Assembly (NCBI RefSeq): GCF_000959725.1
Contig: NZ_CP009322.1
Coordinates: 3,100,001-3,164,000, forward strand
Source of the DNA: Burkholderia gladioli
Lineage (GTDB): Bacteria; Pseudomonadota; Gammaproteobacteria; Burkholderiales; Burkholderiaceae
Length of the DNA: 64,000 bases
Direction: 5' to 3'
The notes under the pieces are model-generated. The model saw only the letters and a program-made list of their open reading frames with translations, made no database searches and had not been told where the DNA came from. The position numbers and the translations under genes are program-made. Position 1 is the first letter of the stretch, and each line of letters begins with the position of its first letter. This document shows positions 44,218 through 53,501 of the stretch, piece by piece.

Positions 44218-45228
44218 ATGACAGACACACAACGCGATCTCGTACTCGTCACCGGCGCGTCCGGCTTCGTCGGCTCCGCCGTCGCGCGCATCGCGCAGGC
44301 CAAGGGTTATGCCGTGCGCGTGCTGGTGCGCGCCTCGAGCCCGCGCACCAACCTCGCCGAACTCGACGCCGAGATCGTCACGGGCGACATGCGCGACGAG
44401 GCCTCGATGCGCGCCGCGCTGCGCGGGGTGCGCTACCTGCTGCACGTGGCCGCCGACTACCGGCTGTGGGCACCCGACCCGCTCGAGATCGAGCGCGCCA
44501 ACCTGGAGGGCGCGGTGGCCACCATGCGCGCCGCGCTGGCCGAGGGCGTCGAGCGCATCGTGTACACCAGCAGCGTCGCCACGCTCAAGGTGACCGGCTC
44601 GGGCGCCTCGACCGACGAAACCTCGCCGCTCACCGCCGAGCAGGCGATCGGCGTCTACAAGCGCAGCAAGGTGCTGGCCGAGCGCGCGGTGGAGCGGATG
44701 ATCGCCGAACACGGGCTGCCGGCCGTGATCGTCAATCCGTCCACGCCGATCGGCCCGCGCGACGTCAAGCCGACGCCGACCGGGCGCATCATCGTCGAGG
44801 CCGCCACCGGCAAGATCCCCGCCTTCGTCGATACCGGCCTGAACCTGGTCCATGTCGACGACGTCGCCCAGGGCCATTTCCTCGCGCTGGAGAAAGGCCG
44901 CGTCGGCGAGCGCTACATCCTCGGCGGCGAGAACCTGCCGCTGCAGCAGATGCTGGCCGACATCGCCGGCATGACCAACCGCAAGCCGCCCACCATCGCG
45001 CTGCCGCGCGCGCCGCTCTACCCGATCGCCTACGCGGCCGAGGCCATCGCCAAGTTCACCAAGCGCGAACCCTTCGTGACGGTGGACGGTCTGAAGATGT
45101 CGAAGAACAAGATGTACTTCACGTCGGCGAAGGCCGAACGCGAACTCGGTTACCGCGCTCGCCCGTATCGCGACGGGCTGCGCGATGCGCTCGACTGGTT
45201 CCGCGAGGCAGGCTACCTGAAGCGCTGA
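44218..45228 (+). CDS. hpnA: Hopanoid-associated sugar epimerase HpnA
   Basis: A 336-residue extended short-chain dehydrogenase. The N-terminal NAD(P) motif is GASGFVGS (residues 13-20), TSSVATL holds the catalytic Ser, and YKRSK is the YxxxK pair. VNPSTPIGPRDVKPTPTGRI is characteristic of HpnA, which is found in hopanoid gene clusters and acts in sugar modification of the hopanoid head group. AGAGGA precedes the ATG. It is the first of four hopanoid-related genes here; squalene-hopene cyclase is not in the window. Confidence 0.93.
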   Translation: MTDTQRDLVLVTGASGFVGSAVARIAQAKGYAVRVLVRASSPRTNLAELDAEIVTGDMRDEASMRAALRGVRYLLHVAADYRLWAPDPLEIERANLEGAVATMRAALAEGVERIVYTSSVATLKVTGSGASTDETSPLTAEQAIGVYKRSKVLAERAVERMIAEHGLPAVIVNPSTPIGPRDVKPTPTGRIIVEAATGKIPAFVDTGLNLVHVDDVAQGHFLALEKGRVGERYILGGENLPLQQMLADIAGMTNRKPPTIALPRAPLYPIAYAAEAIAKFTKREPFVTVDGLKMSKNKMYFTSAKAERELGYRARPYRDGLRDALDWFREAGYLKR

Positions 45229-45341
45229 CACGCGCCGAAGCGGCGTGCCGCGCGGCCCCGCGCGCACTTTGTTACACGTGCGGCTCGAAACGCGCACGAT
45301 GCAACGGGTAAAATCGCGGGTCCTACGTAGAGAAGGCACGC

Positions 45342-46976
45342 ATGAACCTGAACGACCAGATCGACGCGCTCGGTGCGGGCATCGATCAGCTCATCCAGAC
45401 CGCGCGGACGACGGCAGACGCCGCCCGGACCGCCGGTGAGGAAGCGAGCGCCGCACGCGCCGCCGCAGACCAGATTTCCGCAGAACGCGCGGCCATCGAC
45501 GCCGCCGCGGCCCAGGCCGCCGCCGATCGCGCGGCCACCGAAGCCCTCCATGAACAGATGCGCGCGGTGCAGGCTGCCGCCGAATCGGCCGCCGCCCAGG
45601 CGGTGATCGACAAGACCGCCGCCGAGGCACTGGCCGCCGAGCTGGCTCGCGATCGCGAGGCGGTCGAGCTGGCTGGCCGGCAGGCCGCCGAGGCGCGCGA
45701 AGCGGCCGACGCGGCGGCGAAGCAAGCCGCCGTCCAGCATGATGCCGACGCCGAGGCAGCGGCAAAGCAGGCTGCCGCCGATCGCGAAGCCGCCGAGGCT
45801 GCGCTGAAACAAGCCGCTGCCGAGCGCGAAGCGAGCGAAGTTGCCGCCAGGCAAGTCGCCGCTGACCGTGAGGCAGCCGAAGCCGCGCTCAAGCAGGCCG
45901 CCGCCGAGCGCGAGGCGAATGAAGCCGTCGCCAGGCAAGTAGCCACCGATCGCGAAGCCGCCGAGGCTGCGCTCAAGCAGGCCGCCGCCGAGCGCGAGGC
46001 GAATGAAGCCGCCGCCAGGCAAGTAGCCACCGATCGCGAAGCCGCCGAGGCCACGCTCAAGCAAGCCACCGCCGAACGCGAGGCGAGCGAAGCCGCCGCC
46101 AGGCAAGCGGCAGCGGATCGCGCGGCAGCCGCCGAACACGCATCGCGCCAGCCGGCTCAGGCCAATGCGCCGGCGGCGCTCGCGCAGCCCACGGCCATCG
46201 CCGGCCAATCGACCGAAGCCGCCGAAGCCGCGCAGCAGGCCCTCGAGCAAGCCGCGGCCGACCGCGAAGCAGCCGAAGCTTTGATGCAACAGGCCGCCGC
46301 CGACCTCGACGCGGCCGAAACGGCGCGTCGCCAGGCCAGCGCGGACCGCGAGGCCGCCACCGAAGCCGCCGAGCAGGCCGCGCGCGCCCACGAGGCGGTC
46401 GAGCTGCAGGCCGCCCAGCTGAAGACCGAACGCGCCGCGCTGGCCGACGCGAGCGAACAACTGGCGGCCGCGCAATCGGCCGCCACGCTCGCCGCGGCGG
46501 ACAAGGCCGCGGCCGAGCGGCTCGCCGCCCAGGCCGCCTCCGACAAGGCCGCCGCGGAACAGGCCTTGCGCGAGGCCGAGCAGAAGGAAGCCGCGCTCGA
46601 GCAGGCAGCCGCCCAGGCTCCCGCCGAAAAGCCGGCAGGCGAAGCCACGGCAGCCGATACGAAGCTGGTGGTGGCCCGCCCCGCGCAGGATGCGCTGACG
46701 CTGGCGATCGGCGGACGCGAAATCCCCTTGACGCCGGTGCAGCTGAGCCAGTTGATCGAGGAACTCGCGCACGCGCGCGCCTCGATGACGCCCGAGCAGC
46801 CGAGCGGCCTGCCGACCGGCTGGCGCTTCGTGTCGACGCGCAATCCGATGATGGCGGTGCAGAAGCAGGCCAACGGCGACCGCCTGCTGGTGGCGCGGCA
46901 TACCGGTTACGGCTGGGTGCCGTTCACCTTCTCGCCGGACACGGTGATCCAGATGTACATGCTGCTGACGCAGTAA
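45342..46976 (+). CDS. Alanine-rich coiled-coil protein with 28-residue repeats
   Basis: 544 residues. Residues 25-450 are almost entirely Ala/Glu/Gln/Arg/Lys and predicted to form a long coiled coil. Within them lie four 28-residue repeats (147-258) beginning DREAAEA, four heptads each. A distinct globular C-terminal domain of about 100 residues follows (IGGREIPLTPVQLSQLIEEL, GWRFVSTRNPMMAVQKQ, ending FSPDTVIQMYMLLTQ). There is no signal peptide or membrane helix. The DNA of repeats 2 and 3 is nearly identical in their second halves, which points to recent duplication. It lies between hpnA and hpnB and ends at a strong terminator. The function is unknown; a scaffold role is possible. Confidence 0.8.
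   Translation: MNLNDQIDALGAGIDQLIQTARTTADAARTAGEEASAARAAADQISAERAAIDAAAAQAAADRAATEALHEQMRAVQAAAESAAAQAVIDKTAAEALAAELARDREAVELAGRQAAEAREAADAAAKQAAVQHDADAEAAAKQAAADREAAEAALKQAAAEREASEVAARQVAADREAAEAALKQAAAEREANEAVARQVATDREAAEAALKQAAAEREANEAAARQVATDREAAEATLKQATAEREASEAAARQAAADRAAAAEHASRQPAQANAPAALAQPTAIAGQSTEAAEAAQQALEQAAADREAAEALMQQAAADLDAAETARRQASADREAATEAAEQAARAHEAVELQAAQLKTERAALADASEQLAAAQSAATLAAADKAAAERLAAQAASDKAAAEQALREAEQKEAALEQAAAQAPAEKPAGEATAADTKLVVARPAQDALTLAIGGREIPLTPVQLSQLIEELAHARASMTPEQPSGLPTGWRFVSTRNPMMAVQKQANGDRLLVARHTGYGWVPFTFSPDTVIQMYMLLTQ
45780..46115. repeat. Four 84-bp coding tandem repeats
   Basis: Units begin at 45780, 45864, 45948 and 46032, each encoding 28 residues. Copies 2 and 3 differ by a single base over their second 42 bp or so, whereas copies 1 and 4 are more diverged. 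Confidence 0.85.
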
Positions 46977-46996
46977 GCGCCGCGCGCCGGAAAGCC

Positions 46997-47033
46997 AAAC
47001 GGCACACGATCTCGCGATCGTGTGCCGTTTTTT
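46997..47033 (+). terminator. Strong intrinsic terminator
   Basis: A perfect 15-bp stem (46997-47011 with 47016-47030), tetraloop TCGC, and six T residues at 47028-47033. It ends the coiled-coil gene and faces the convergent hpnB. Confidence 0.92.
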
Positions 47034-47072
47034 ATCCTGCCTTGCGCCGCGCGTCGGGCCCGGCGCAGGCGT

Positions 47073-48251
47073 TCAGCGCTCCACCGGCGCCTGCACGCGC
47101 GCCTTCCACTGGCCGCCCTTGCCGCGCCAGTAGCGCCAGGCCGAGGCGAAGGTCGCGCCGTTGTAGAACAGCGCCACCAGCGGCAGCGCCGGCGCCCACA
47201 GCAGCGAGCGCCGGTAGTAGGCCAGCATCGGCGCGTAGGCCGCGCTCATCGCCGCCCAGGCCAGCCACGCCGGCCAGGCCCGCGCGCCGTAGGCGAGCGC
47301 GGCCAGCGGCGGCAACAGGTAGATGATCGACATGCCCAGCAAGGTGCCGGCCAGCAGCAGCGGCGAGTAGCGCAGCTGCGTGAAGGCGGTGCGCGCGATC
47401 ATGTTCCAGATATCGCGCCAGCTATCGTAGGGCCGCAGCGACACGCTGCGATCGGCCAGGTCCAGGCGGATCGGATGATGCCGGCCGCCGCGATGCTTGA
47501 TCTGCGCGGCCAGGCTGCAGTCGTCGATCAGCGCGCCGCGGATCGACTCGATGCCGCCCGCCTCCTCCAGCGCCGCGCGCCGCACCAGCATGCAGCCGCC
47601 CGCCGCGCCGGCGGTCTTGCGGCGCGTGTTGTTGATCCACGAGAACGGATAGAGCTTGGCGAAGAAGAACACGAAGGCCGGGATCAGCGCCTTTTCCCAG
47701 AACGAGTCGCAGCGCAGCCGCACCATCAGCGAGACCAGGTCGCGGCCTTCGGCCTGGGCGCGCGTGACCAGTTGGGCCACCGCGTCGGCGGGATGGCCGA
47801 TGTCGGCGTCGGTCAGCAGCAGGTAGTCGGCCGGCAGGCCCAGCGTGCGCACCGCAGCGATCCCCTGCGACTGCGCCCAGACCTTGCCCGACCAGCCCGG
47901 CGGCAGCGGCTGCGCGCCCAGCACCGTGAGCCGGTCGGCGCGCTGCGCGGCCAGCGCGGCCGCGCGCGCGGCGTCCGCCGTGCCGTCGGTGCTGTGGTCG
48001 TCGACCACGATCACATGGAAGGCACCCGCGTAATCCTGCCCGACCAGCGAGCTCACCGCCTCGCCGATCACGTCGACCTCGTTGCGCGCCGGCACCACCA
48101 CCGCCACCGCCGGCCAGTCGCCCTCACCGCGCGCCGAGGCGGGCAGCGGCCCGGCCGGCGTGGCGCGCCAGAAGCCGCCGCGCGCGAACAGCAGCACGCA
48201 CCAGATAATCAGGGACAGGCACGAAAGGCCAAATACGATCTGCAGCGTCAT
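47073..48251 (-). CDS. hpnB: Hopanoid-associated glycosyltransferase HpnB
   Basis: A 392-residue membrane-bound GT2 glycosyltransferase of the HpnB group. An N-terminal membrane helix (MTLQIVFGLSCLSLIIWCV) precedes the GT-A domain: VVVPARNE, VDDHSTDGT, TDADIGHP (DxD-like) and LIDDCSLAAQIKHRGG. Three to four C-terminal helices complete it. The start at 48251 has GGGGAG upstream and gives the expected helix; a longer frame adds only Arg-rich residues. It is divergent from ispH-hpnH and probably glycosylates the hopanoid side chain. Confidence 0.93.
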   Translation of the reverse strand: MTLQIVFGLSCLSLIIWCVLLFARGGFWRATPAGPLPASARGEGDWPAVAVVVPARNEVDVIGEAVSSLVGQDYAGAFHVIVVDDHSTDGTADAARAAALAAQRADRLTVLGAQPLPPGWSGKVWAQSQGIAAVRTLGLPADYLLLTDADIGHPADAVAQLVTRAQAEGRDLVSLMVRLRCDSFWEKALIPAFVFFFAKLYPFSWINNTRRKTAGAAGGCMLVRRAALEEAGGIESIRGALIDDCSLAAQIKHRGGRHHPIRLDLADRSVSLRPYDSWRDIWNMIARTAFTQLRYSPLLLAGTLLGMSIIYLLPPLAALAYGARAWPAWLAWAAMSAAYAPMLAYYRRSLLWAPALPLVALFYNGATFASAWRYWRGKGGQWKARVQAPVER

Positions 48252-48516
48252 GCCCGCTCCCCGGCCGACTGCCCGCGCCCGAACCTGCCGCGGCACGGCG
48301 TGCAATACGGGGATACATCCTTGAATTCGACTTCCATCGGTCCGCCTGTGAGGCCCGCGCAGCCGCCTTCCGCCGCCGGGCGCGTTCAAAACCGCGTAGT
48401 GTAGCCGGGTTCCGGCGCAGGGGGCGGCGCGGCCGGATTTGGGCGCATTGCAACACCTTACGGGCCGGGGAAAGCACGAGATGGCCGATAGCGTTAAAAT
48501 GCGCGATTAATTTTGG

Positions 48517-48554
48517 ATGCCGGTAAATTCGAACCGGCATTGATAATCATCAAG
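48517..48554. promoter_or_regulatory. Leader hairpin and Fur-like box before ispH
   Basis: ATGCCGGT-N8-ACCGGCAT (48517-48540) is an 8-bp stem in the predicted leader (a -10-like TTAAAAT is at 48494-48500). It is followed by GGCATTGATAATCATCAAG (48536-48554), which matches the Fur consensus at 13 of 19 positions, including an unbroken TGATAATCAT core. Both downstream products are [4Fe-4S] enzymes. Confidence 0.5.
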
Positions 48555-48619
48555 TTGGGGCGATCGGGCCGGCTAGCCGGCCTTCTCGAACCCCGCGTTG
48601 TCGTCGGAGTTCGCCCTTT

Positions 48620-49561
48620 ATGCGAGTTATTCTTGCCCAACCCCGGGGCTTCTGTGCGGGCGTGGTGCGAGCGATCGAGATTGTCGACCGCGCGCTGCTG
48701 CAGCACGGCGCGCCCGTCTACGTCAGGCACGAGATTGTTCACAATCGCCATGTCGTGGACAACCTGCGCAACAAGGGGGCGAAATTCGTCGAGGAACTCG
48801 ACGAGGTGCCGCATGGCGCCGTCGCGATCTTCAGCGCGCACGGCGTCGCGCAGGCGGTGGAGAAGGATGCCGAGGCCCGCGGCCTCGACGTGCTCGACGC
48901 CACCTGCCCGCTGGTCACCAAGGTCCATGTGCAGGGCCGCCAGTACGTGTCGGCCGGCCGCCGCCTGATCCTGATCGGCCATGCCGGCCATCCGGAAGTC
49001 GAGGGCACGGTCGGGCAGATCCCGGGCGAGGTGATCCTGGTGCAGAGCGAGGCCGAGGTGGCCCGGCTCGAGTTGCCGATCGACACGCCGGTGGCCTACG
49101 TGACGCAGACCACGCTGTCGGTCGACGACACGCGCGGCATCATCGAGGCACTCACGCGCAAGTTCACCGACATCGTCGGCCCGGACACGCGCGACATCTG
49201 TTATGCCACCCAGAACCGCCAGGCCGCCGTGCGCGAGCTCAGCAGCCAGGTGGACGTGCTGGTGGTGGTCGGCGCGACCAACAGCTCGAACTCGAACCGC
49301 CTGCGCGAGATCGGCACCGAAAGCGGCGTGCCGAGCTACCTGGTGGCAGACGGTTCGGAAATCCGCGCCGAGTGGTTCGCGAATGCGCAGACGGTCGGCC
49401 TGACGGCCGGCGCGTCCGCACCCGAGGAAATGGTCGAGGACGTCATCGCCGCGCTTCGCGCGCTAGGCCCTGTCGAGGTCGTGACGATGGCGGGCCGCGA
49501 GGAAAAAGTCGAATTCAAGCTGCCGGCGAAGCTCACGCAAGCCGTAGCCCGCGAAGTTTAA
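48620..49561 (+). CDS. ispH: 4-hydroxy-3-methylbut-2-enyl diphosphate reductase IspH
   Basis: A 313-residue IspH (LytB) that makes IPP and DMAPP from HMBPP in the last step of the MEP pathway. The three [4Fe-4S] ligands are Cys12 (PRGFCAG), Cys96 (DATCPLV) and Cys194 ([11 protein letters not shown]). Conserved HEIVHN and HGV are present. It is placed 10 bp before hpnH, so here it likely supplies isoprenoid precursor to hopanoid synthesis. A second copy elsewhere in the genome is common in Burkholderia (known of the genus, not seen here). Confidence 0.96.
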   Translation: MRVILAQPRGFCAGVVRAIEIVDRALLQHGAPVYVRHEIVHNRHVVDNLRNKGAKFVEELDEVPHGAVAIFSAHGVAQAVEKDAEARGLDVLDATCPLVTKVHVQGRQYVSAGRRLILIGHAGHPEVEGTVGQIPGEVILVQSEAEVARLELPIDTPVAYVTQTTLSVDDTRGIIEALTRKFTDIVGPDTRDICYATQNRQAAVRELSSQVDVLVVVGATNSSNSNRLREIGTESGVPSYLVADGSEIRAEWFANAQTVGLTAGASAPEEMVEDVIAALRALGPVEVVTMAGREEKVEFKLPAKLTQAVAREV

Positions 49562-49571
49562 GGAGGACATC

Positions 49572-50732
49572 TTGTCTATTCCGCTGCTCCAGCAAGTCCG
49601 TGTCGGCGCATACATCATGCGCAACCATCTGTCCGGCAACAAACGCTACCCGCTCGCGCTGATGCTCGAGCCGCTGTTCCGCTGCAACCTGGCCTGCAAC
49701 GGCTGCGGCAAGATCGACTATCCGGATCCCATCCTGAACCAGCGCCTGTCGGTGCAGGAATGCCTGGAAGCCGTCGATGAAGCGAATGCGCCGATCGTCT
49801 CGATCGCCGGCGGCGAGCCGCTGCTGCACCGTGACATGCCGGAAATCGTCAAGGGCATCATGAAGCGCAAGAAGTTCGTGTATCTCTGCACGAACGCGCT
49901 GCTGATGGAAAAGAAGATGGACGAGTACGAGCCGAGCCCGTACTTCGTCTGGTCGGTCCACCTCGACGGCGATCGCGAGATGCACGATCACGCGGTGTCG
50001 CAGGAAGGCGTGTACGACAAGGCCGTCGCGGCCATCAAGGAAGCCAAGCGCCGCGGCTTCCGCGTCAACATCAACTGCACGCTGTTCAACGACGCGATCC
50101 CCGAGCGCGTCGCCAAGTTCTTCGACACACTCAAGCCGATCGGCGTGGACGGCATCACCGTCTCGCCGGGCTACGCCTACGAGCGCGCGCCGGACCAGCA
50201 GCACTTCCTGAACCGCGACAAGACCAAGAACCTGTTCCGCGAGATCTTCAAGCGCGGCGACGGCGGCAAGCGCTGGTCCTTCAGCCAGTCCTCGCTGTTC
50301 CTGGACTTCCTGGCCGGCAACCAGACCTACAAGTGCACGCCCTGGGGCAACCCGGCGCGCACCGTGTTCGGCTGGCAAAAGCCGTGCTACCTGGTCGGCG
50401 AAGGTTACGTGAAGACCTTCAAGGAACTGATGGAAACCACCGAGTGGGACAACTACGGCGTGGGCAACTACGAGAAGTGCGCGGACTGCATGGTCCACTG
50501 CGGCTTCGAGGCCACCGCCGTGGTCGACACCATCACGCATCCGCTGAAGGCCTTCGCGCTGAGCCGCAAGGGCATCAAGACGGAAGGCGCGTTCGCCCCG
50601 GACATCCCGATCGACAAGCAGCGCCCGGCCGAGTACGTGTTCTCGCGCCACGTCGAGATCAAGCTCGAGGAGATCAAGATCGCCGGCAAGGGCAAGCTGC
50701 AGAAGTCGGCGAAGGCCGCCAGCGCGGCCTGA
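49572..50732 (+). CDS. hpnH: Adenosyl-hopene transferase HpnH (radical SAM)
   Basis: A 386-residue radical SAM enzyme that attaches the 5'-deoxyadenosyl group to diploptene, the first committed step to C35 hopanoids. The CxxxCxxC motif is FRCNLACNGC (Cys38, Cys42, Cys45). GGEPLL and the C-terminal cysteine region YEKCADCMVHCGFE are also typical. The start is TTG with AAGGAGG upstream. It is translationally close to ispH (10-bp gap). It ends before a long hairpin. Confidence 0.96.
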   Translation: MSIPLLQQVRVGAYIMRNHLSGNKRYPLALMLEPLFRCNLACNGCGKIDYPDPILNQRLSVQECLEAVDEANAPIVSIAGGEPLLHRDMPEIVKGIMKRKKFVYLCTNALLMEKKMDEYEPSPYFVWSVHLDGDREMHDHAVSQEGVYDKAVAAIKEAKRRGFRVNINCTLFNDAIPERVAKFFDTLKPIGVDGITVSPGYAYERAPDQQHFLNRDKTKNLFREIFKRGDGGKRWSFSQSSLFLDFLAGNQTYKCTPWGNPARTVFGWQKPCYLVGEGYVKTFKELMETTEWDNYGVGNYEKCADCMVHCGFEATAVVDTITHPLKAFALSRKGIKTEGAFAPDIPIDKQRPAEYVFSRHVEIKLEEIKIAGKGKLQKSAKAASAA

Positions 50733-50773
50733 GCCCGAGCGCTTCGCCCCGGCGAGGAATCGGCGACAGCATG

Positions 50774-50811
50774 ACGAAGGGCGCCCCGGAGCAATCCGGG
50801 GCGCCCTTCGT
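50774..50811. terminator. 17-bp hairpin between convergent genes
   Basis: ACGAAGGGCGCCCCGGA (50774-50790) pairs perfectly with 50795-50811 around GCAA. There is no T-run on either strand. It separates hpnH from the MFS gene and probably ends transcription from both sides. Confidence 0.7.
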
Positions 50812-50835
50812 GCTTGATGGCCTGGTGAAGGCGGA

Positions 50836-52164
50836 TCAGCGCTCGCGCCGCCCCGCCGCGAGCGCGGCCGCGCCAGCCGCCGGCGCCGCCTGCCGCGACT
50901 GCCGGGCCAGCACCAGGGTGAGCACCGCCGACAGCGCGAGGCTCGCGCCCACCACGTAGAGGCCGGCCGCGTAACCGCCCGTCACGCCCTTGAGCCAGCC
51001 GATCGCGAACGGCCCAACGAAACCGCCGAGGTTGCCGATCGAGTTGATCATCGCGATCCCGGCCGCCGCGCCCGAGCCCGACAGGAACAGGCTCGGCATC
51101 GCCCACAGCGGCGCCTTGGCGGCGCTGATGCCGACATTGACCACCACCAGCGCGGCGATCACGCCGACGATGGTGCCCGAGCCGCCCGCGAACACGAAGC
51201 CGACGCAGGCCAGCGCGCAGGGAATCACCACGTGCCAGGTACGCTCGCCGCTGCGATCCGAATGGCGCGCCCAGAGGATCATCGCCACCACCGCGAGCAC
51301 GCTCGGGATCGCGTTCAGCAAGCCGGTCTGCAGGCTGCCGAAGCCGTATTGGCGGATGATCAGCGGCGCCCACAGCCCGAGCGTGTAGAGCCCCGCCGAG
51401 GTGCCGAAGTAGATCAGCGCGAGCGCCAGCACGCGCGGGTCGCGCAGCGCGGCGATCGGGCCGATGGTGTGGCCCACGCGCGCCTGGCGCGCATCGGATT
51501 CGCCGCGGAGCTTGTCGATCAGCCAGGCGCGTTCCTCGTCGGCCAGCCAGCGCGCGTCGGCGGGCCGGTCGGTCAGCGCGCGCAGCACCACGAAGCCGAG
51601 GATCACCGCCGGCACCGCCTCGATCACGTAGAGCAGTTGCCAGTCGGCCAGGCCGAACATCGGCGGCAACTGCATGATCGCGCCCGACAGCGGCGAGCCG
51701 AGCGCCGTCGAGATCGGCGCGGCCGCCATGAACCAGGCCGCCGCGACCGCGCGCTGGCGCGTCGGGAACCACTGCGCGAGGTAGTAGATGATGCCGGGGA
51801 AGAAGCCCGCCTCGGCCACGCCGAGCAGGAAGCGCACCGAGTAGAAGCTGGCCGGCCCGGTGACCAACGCCGAGGCCGCCGAGACGATGCCCCACGAGAT
51901 CATCACGCGCGCGATCCAGACGCGCGCGCCGACCTTGCTGAGGATCAGGTTGGACGGCACCTCGAACAGGAAGTAGCCGATGAAGAACAGCCCGCCGCCC
52001 AGGCCGAAGGCGGTGGGCGTGAGGCCCAGCGCGGCATTCATGGTCAGCGCGGCGAAGCCGACGTTGACGCGGTCCAGGAAGCTGACGAAGTAGAGCAGCA
52101 TCACGAACGGAATGATCCGCCACATGAGCTTGCGGGTGACGCGGCGCTCGAGATCGGTTTGCAT
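50836..52164 (-). CDS. MFS transporter, anion:cation symporter family
   Basis: A 442-residue, 12-helix MFS protein of the ACS family (tartrate/phthalate/hexuronate-type). LYFVSFLDRVNVGFAAL carries the conserved DRxN, and the LGVAEAGFFPGIIYYLAQWFP segment (in separate parts LGVAEAGFFPG and YYLAQWFP) is typical. The tail is Ala-rich. It is 148 bp downstream of, and on the same strand as, a tartrate/malate dehydrogenase gene, so it likely imports that dicarboxylate. Confidence 0.88.
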   Translation of the reverse strand: MQTDLERRVTRKLMWRIIPFVMLLYFVSFLDRVNVGFAALTMNAALGLTPTAFGLGGGLFFIGYFLFEVPSNLILSKVGARVWIARVMISWGIVSAASALVTGPASFYSVRFLLGVAEAGFFPGIIYYLAQWFPTRQRAVAAAWFMAAAPISTALGSPLSGAIMQLPPMFGLADWQLLYVIEAVPAVILGFVVLRALTDRPADARWLADEERAWLIDKLRGESDARQARVGHTIGPIAALRDPRVLALALIYFGTSAGLYTLGLWAPLIIRQYGFGSLQTGLLNAIPSVLAVVAMILWARHSDRSGERTWHVVIPCALACVGFVFAGGSGTIVGVIAALVVVNVGISAAKAPLWAMPSLFLSGSGAAAGIAMINSIGNLGGFVGPFAIGWLKGVTGGYAAGLYVVGASLALSAVLTLVLARQSRQAAPAAGAAALAAGRRER

Positions 52165-52312
52165 GCATGTCTCCTGCGGCCGCGCGGCACGGCATCGCGC
52201 CGCGGGCCGGATGTTCGGGTGCGTCGGGCTCTCGTCGATCCTGCTCGGCCCTGATCGCGATAGCGGCGCGTCCCCGCCGCCGTGCAGCCGGGGCGCGCCG
52301 CCTGCGGCTTGC

Positions 52313-53398
52313 TCAGGCGGCCACCGCCGCGCCGTGCGCCACCAGCGCGCAGACCGCCTCGGTCACCTGCTCGGTGCGCGCCTGGCCGCCGAGATCGCCG
52401 GTATGCAGCGCCGGGTTCGCGGTCACCGCCTCGACGGCGCGCATCACGCGCGCGGCCGCCTCGGGCTCGCCCAGGTGCTCGAGCAGCATCACCACCGACC
52501 AGAAGGTGCCGATCGGGTTGGCGATGCCCTTGCCCATGATGTCGAAGGCCGAGCCGTGGATCGGCTCGAACATCGAGGGATAACGGCGCTCGGGATCGAT
52601 GTTGCCGGTCGGCGCGATGCCCAGGCTGCCGGCCAGCGCGGCGGCCAGGTCGCTGAGGATGTCGGCGTGCAGGTTGGTGGCGACGATGGTGTCGAGCGAG
52701 GCCGGGCGGTTGATCATGCGCGCCGTGGAGGCGTCGACCAGCTCCTTGTCCCACTTCACGTCCGGGAATTCCCTGGCGACCTGGGCGGCGATCTCGTCCC
52801 ACATCACCATCGCGTGGCGCTGCGCATTGCTCTTGGTGATCACCGTCAGCAGCTTGCGCGGCCGCGACTGCGCGAGCCGGAACGCGAAGCGCATGATCCG
52901 CTCGACGCCGGCGCGCGTCATCATCGACACGTCGGTGGCCGCCTCGATCGGGTGGCCCTGGTGCACGCGCCCGCCCACGCCTGCGTATTCGCCTTCCGAG
53001 TTCTCGCGCACGATCACCCAGTCGAGGTCGCCCGGGCCGCAGCGCTTGAGCGGCGCGTCGATGCCGGGCAGGATCCGCGTCGGCCGCACGTTGGCGTATT
53101 GGTCGAAGCCCTGGCAGATCTTCAGGCGCAGGCCCCACAGCGTGATGTGGTCGGGCACGTCGGGGTCGCCGGCCGAGCCGAACAGGATCGCGTCCTTGTC
53201 GCGCAGCGCGTCGAGGCCGTCGGCCGGCATCATCACGCCGTGCTGGCGGTAGTAGTCGGCGCCCCAGTCGAAATCCTCGAAGTCGAAGCGAAAGCCGGCG
53301 GCGGCGGCGGCCAGCGCCTCGAGCACGCGGCGGCCGGCGGGAATCACTTCCTTGCCGATGCCGTCGCCGGGAATGGTGGCAATCCGGTAGGTCTTCAT
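52313..53398 (-). CDS. Tartrate dehydrogenase/decarboxylase or D-malate dehydrogenase
   Basis: A 361-residue isocitrate/isopropylmalate dehydrogenase-family enzyme of the TtuC/DmlA type, which oxidises tartrate or D-malate with NAD and Mn/Mg. N-terminal IATIPGDGIGKEV, the substrate segment VIVRENSEGEYAG, the Lys in TVITKSNAQRH and the metal-binding Asp in ATNLHADILSDLAAAL are visible. The start at 53398 has GGAG eight bases upstream. Choosing between tartrate and malate is not possible from sequence. It is divergent from a LysR regulator and followed by an ACS-family transporter. Confidence 0.88.
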   Translation of the reverse strand: MKTYRIATIPGDGIGKEVIPAGRRVLEALAAAAAGFRFDFEDFDWGADYYRQHGVMMPADGLDALRDKDAILFGSAGDPDVPDHITLWGLRLKICQGFDQYANVRPTRILPGIDAPLKRCGPGDLDWVIVRENSEGEYAGVGGRVHQGHPIEAATDVSMMTRAGVERIMRFAFRLAQSRPRKLLTVITKSNAQRHAMVMWDEIAAQVAREFPDVKWDKELVDASTARMINRPASLDTIVATNLHADILSDLAAALAGSLGIAPTGNIDPERRYPSMFEPIHGSAFDIMGKGIANPIGTFWSVVMLLEHLGEPEAAARVMRAVEAVTANPALHTGDLGGQARTEQVTEAVCALVAHGAAVAA

Positions 53399-53501
53399 GC
53401 GGGTGTCTCCGATTGACAGTCTGTTGGTGAACACACGGTAACGCGCCGGCCGCCGCGAAAACCGGTGCTAGACTCAAAGCATCTTTAACTTCAATTCACA
53501 A

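Noticed and set aside
45780..46115. Coding tandem repeats as a non-coding minisatellite
   Set aside because: They stay in frame, preserve heptads and lie within an open gene followed by a strong terminator.
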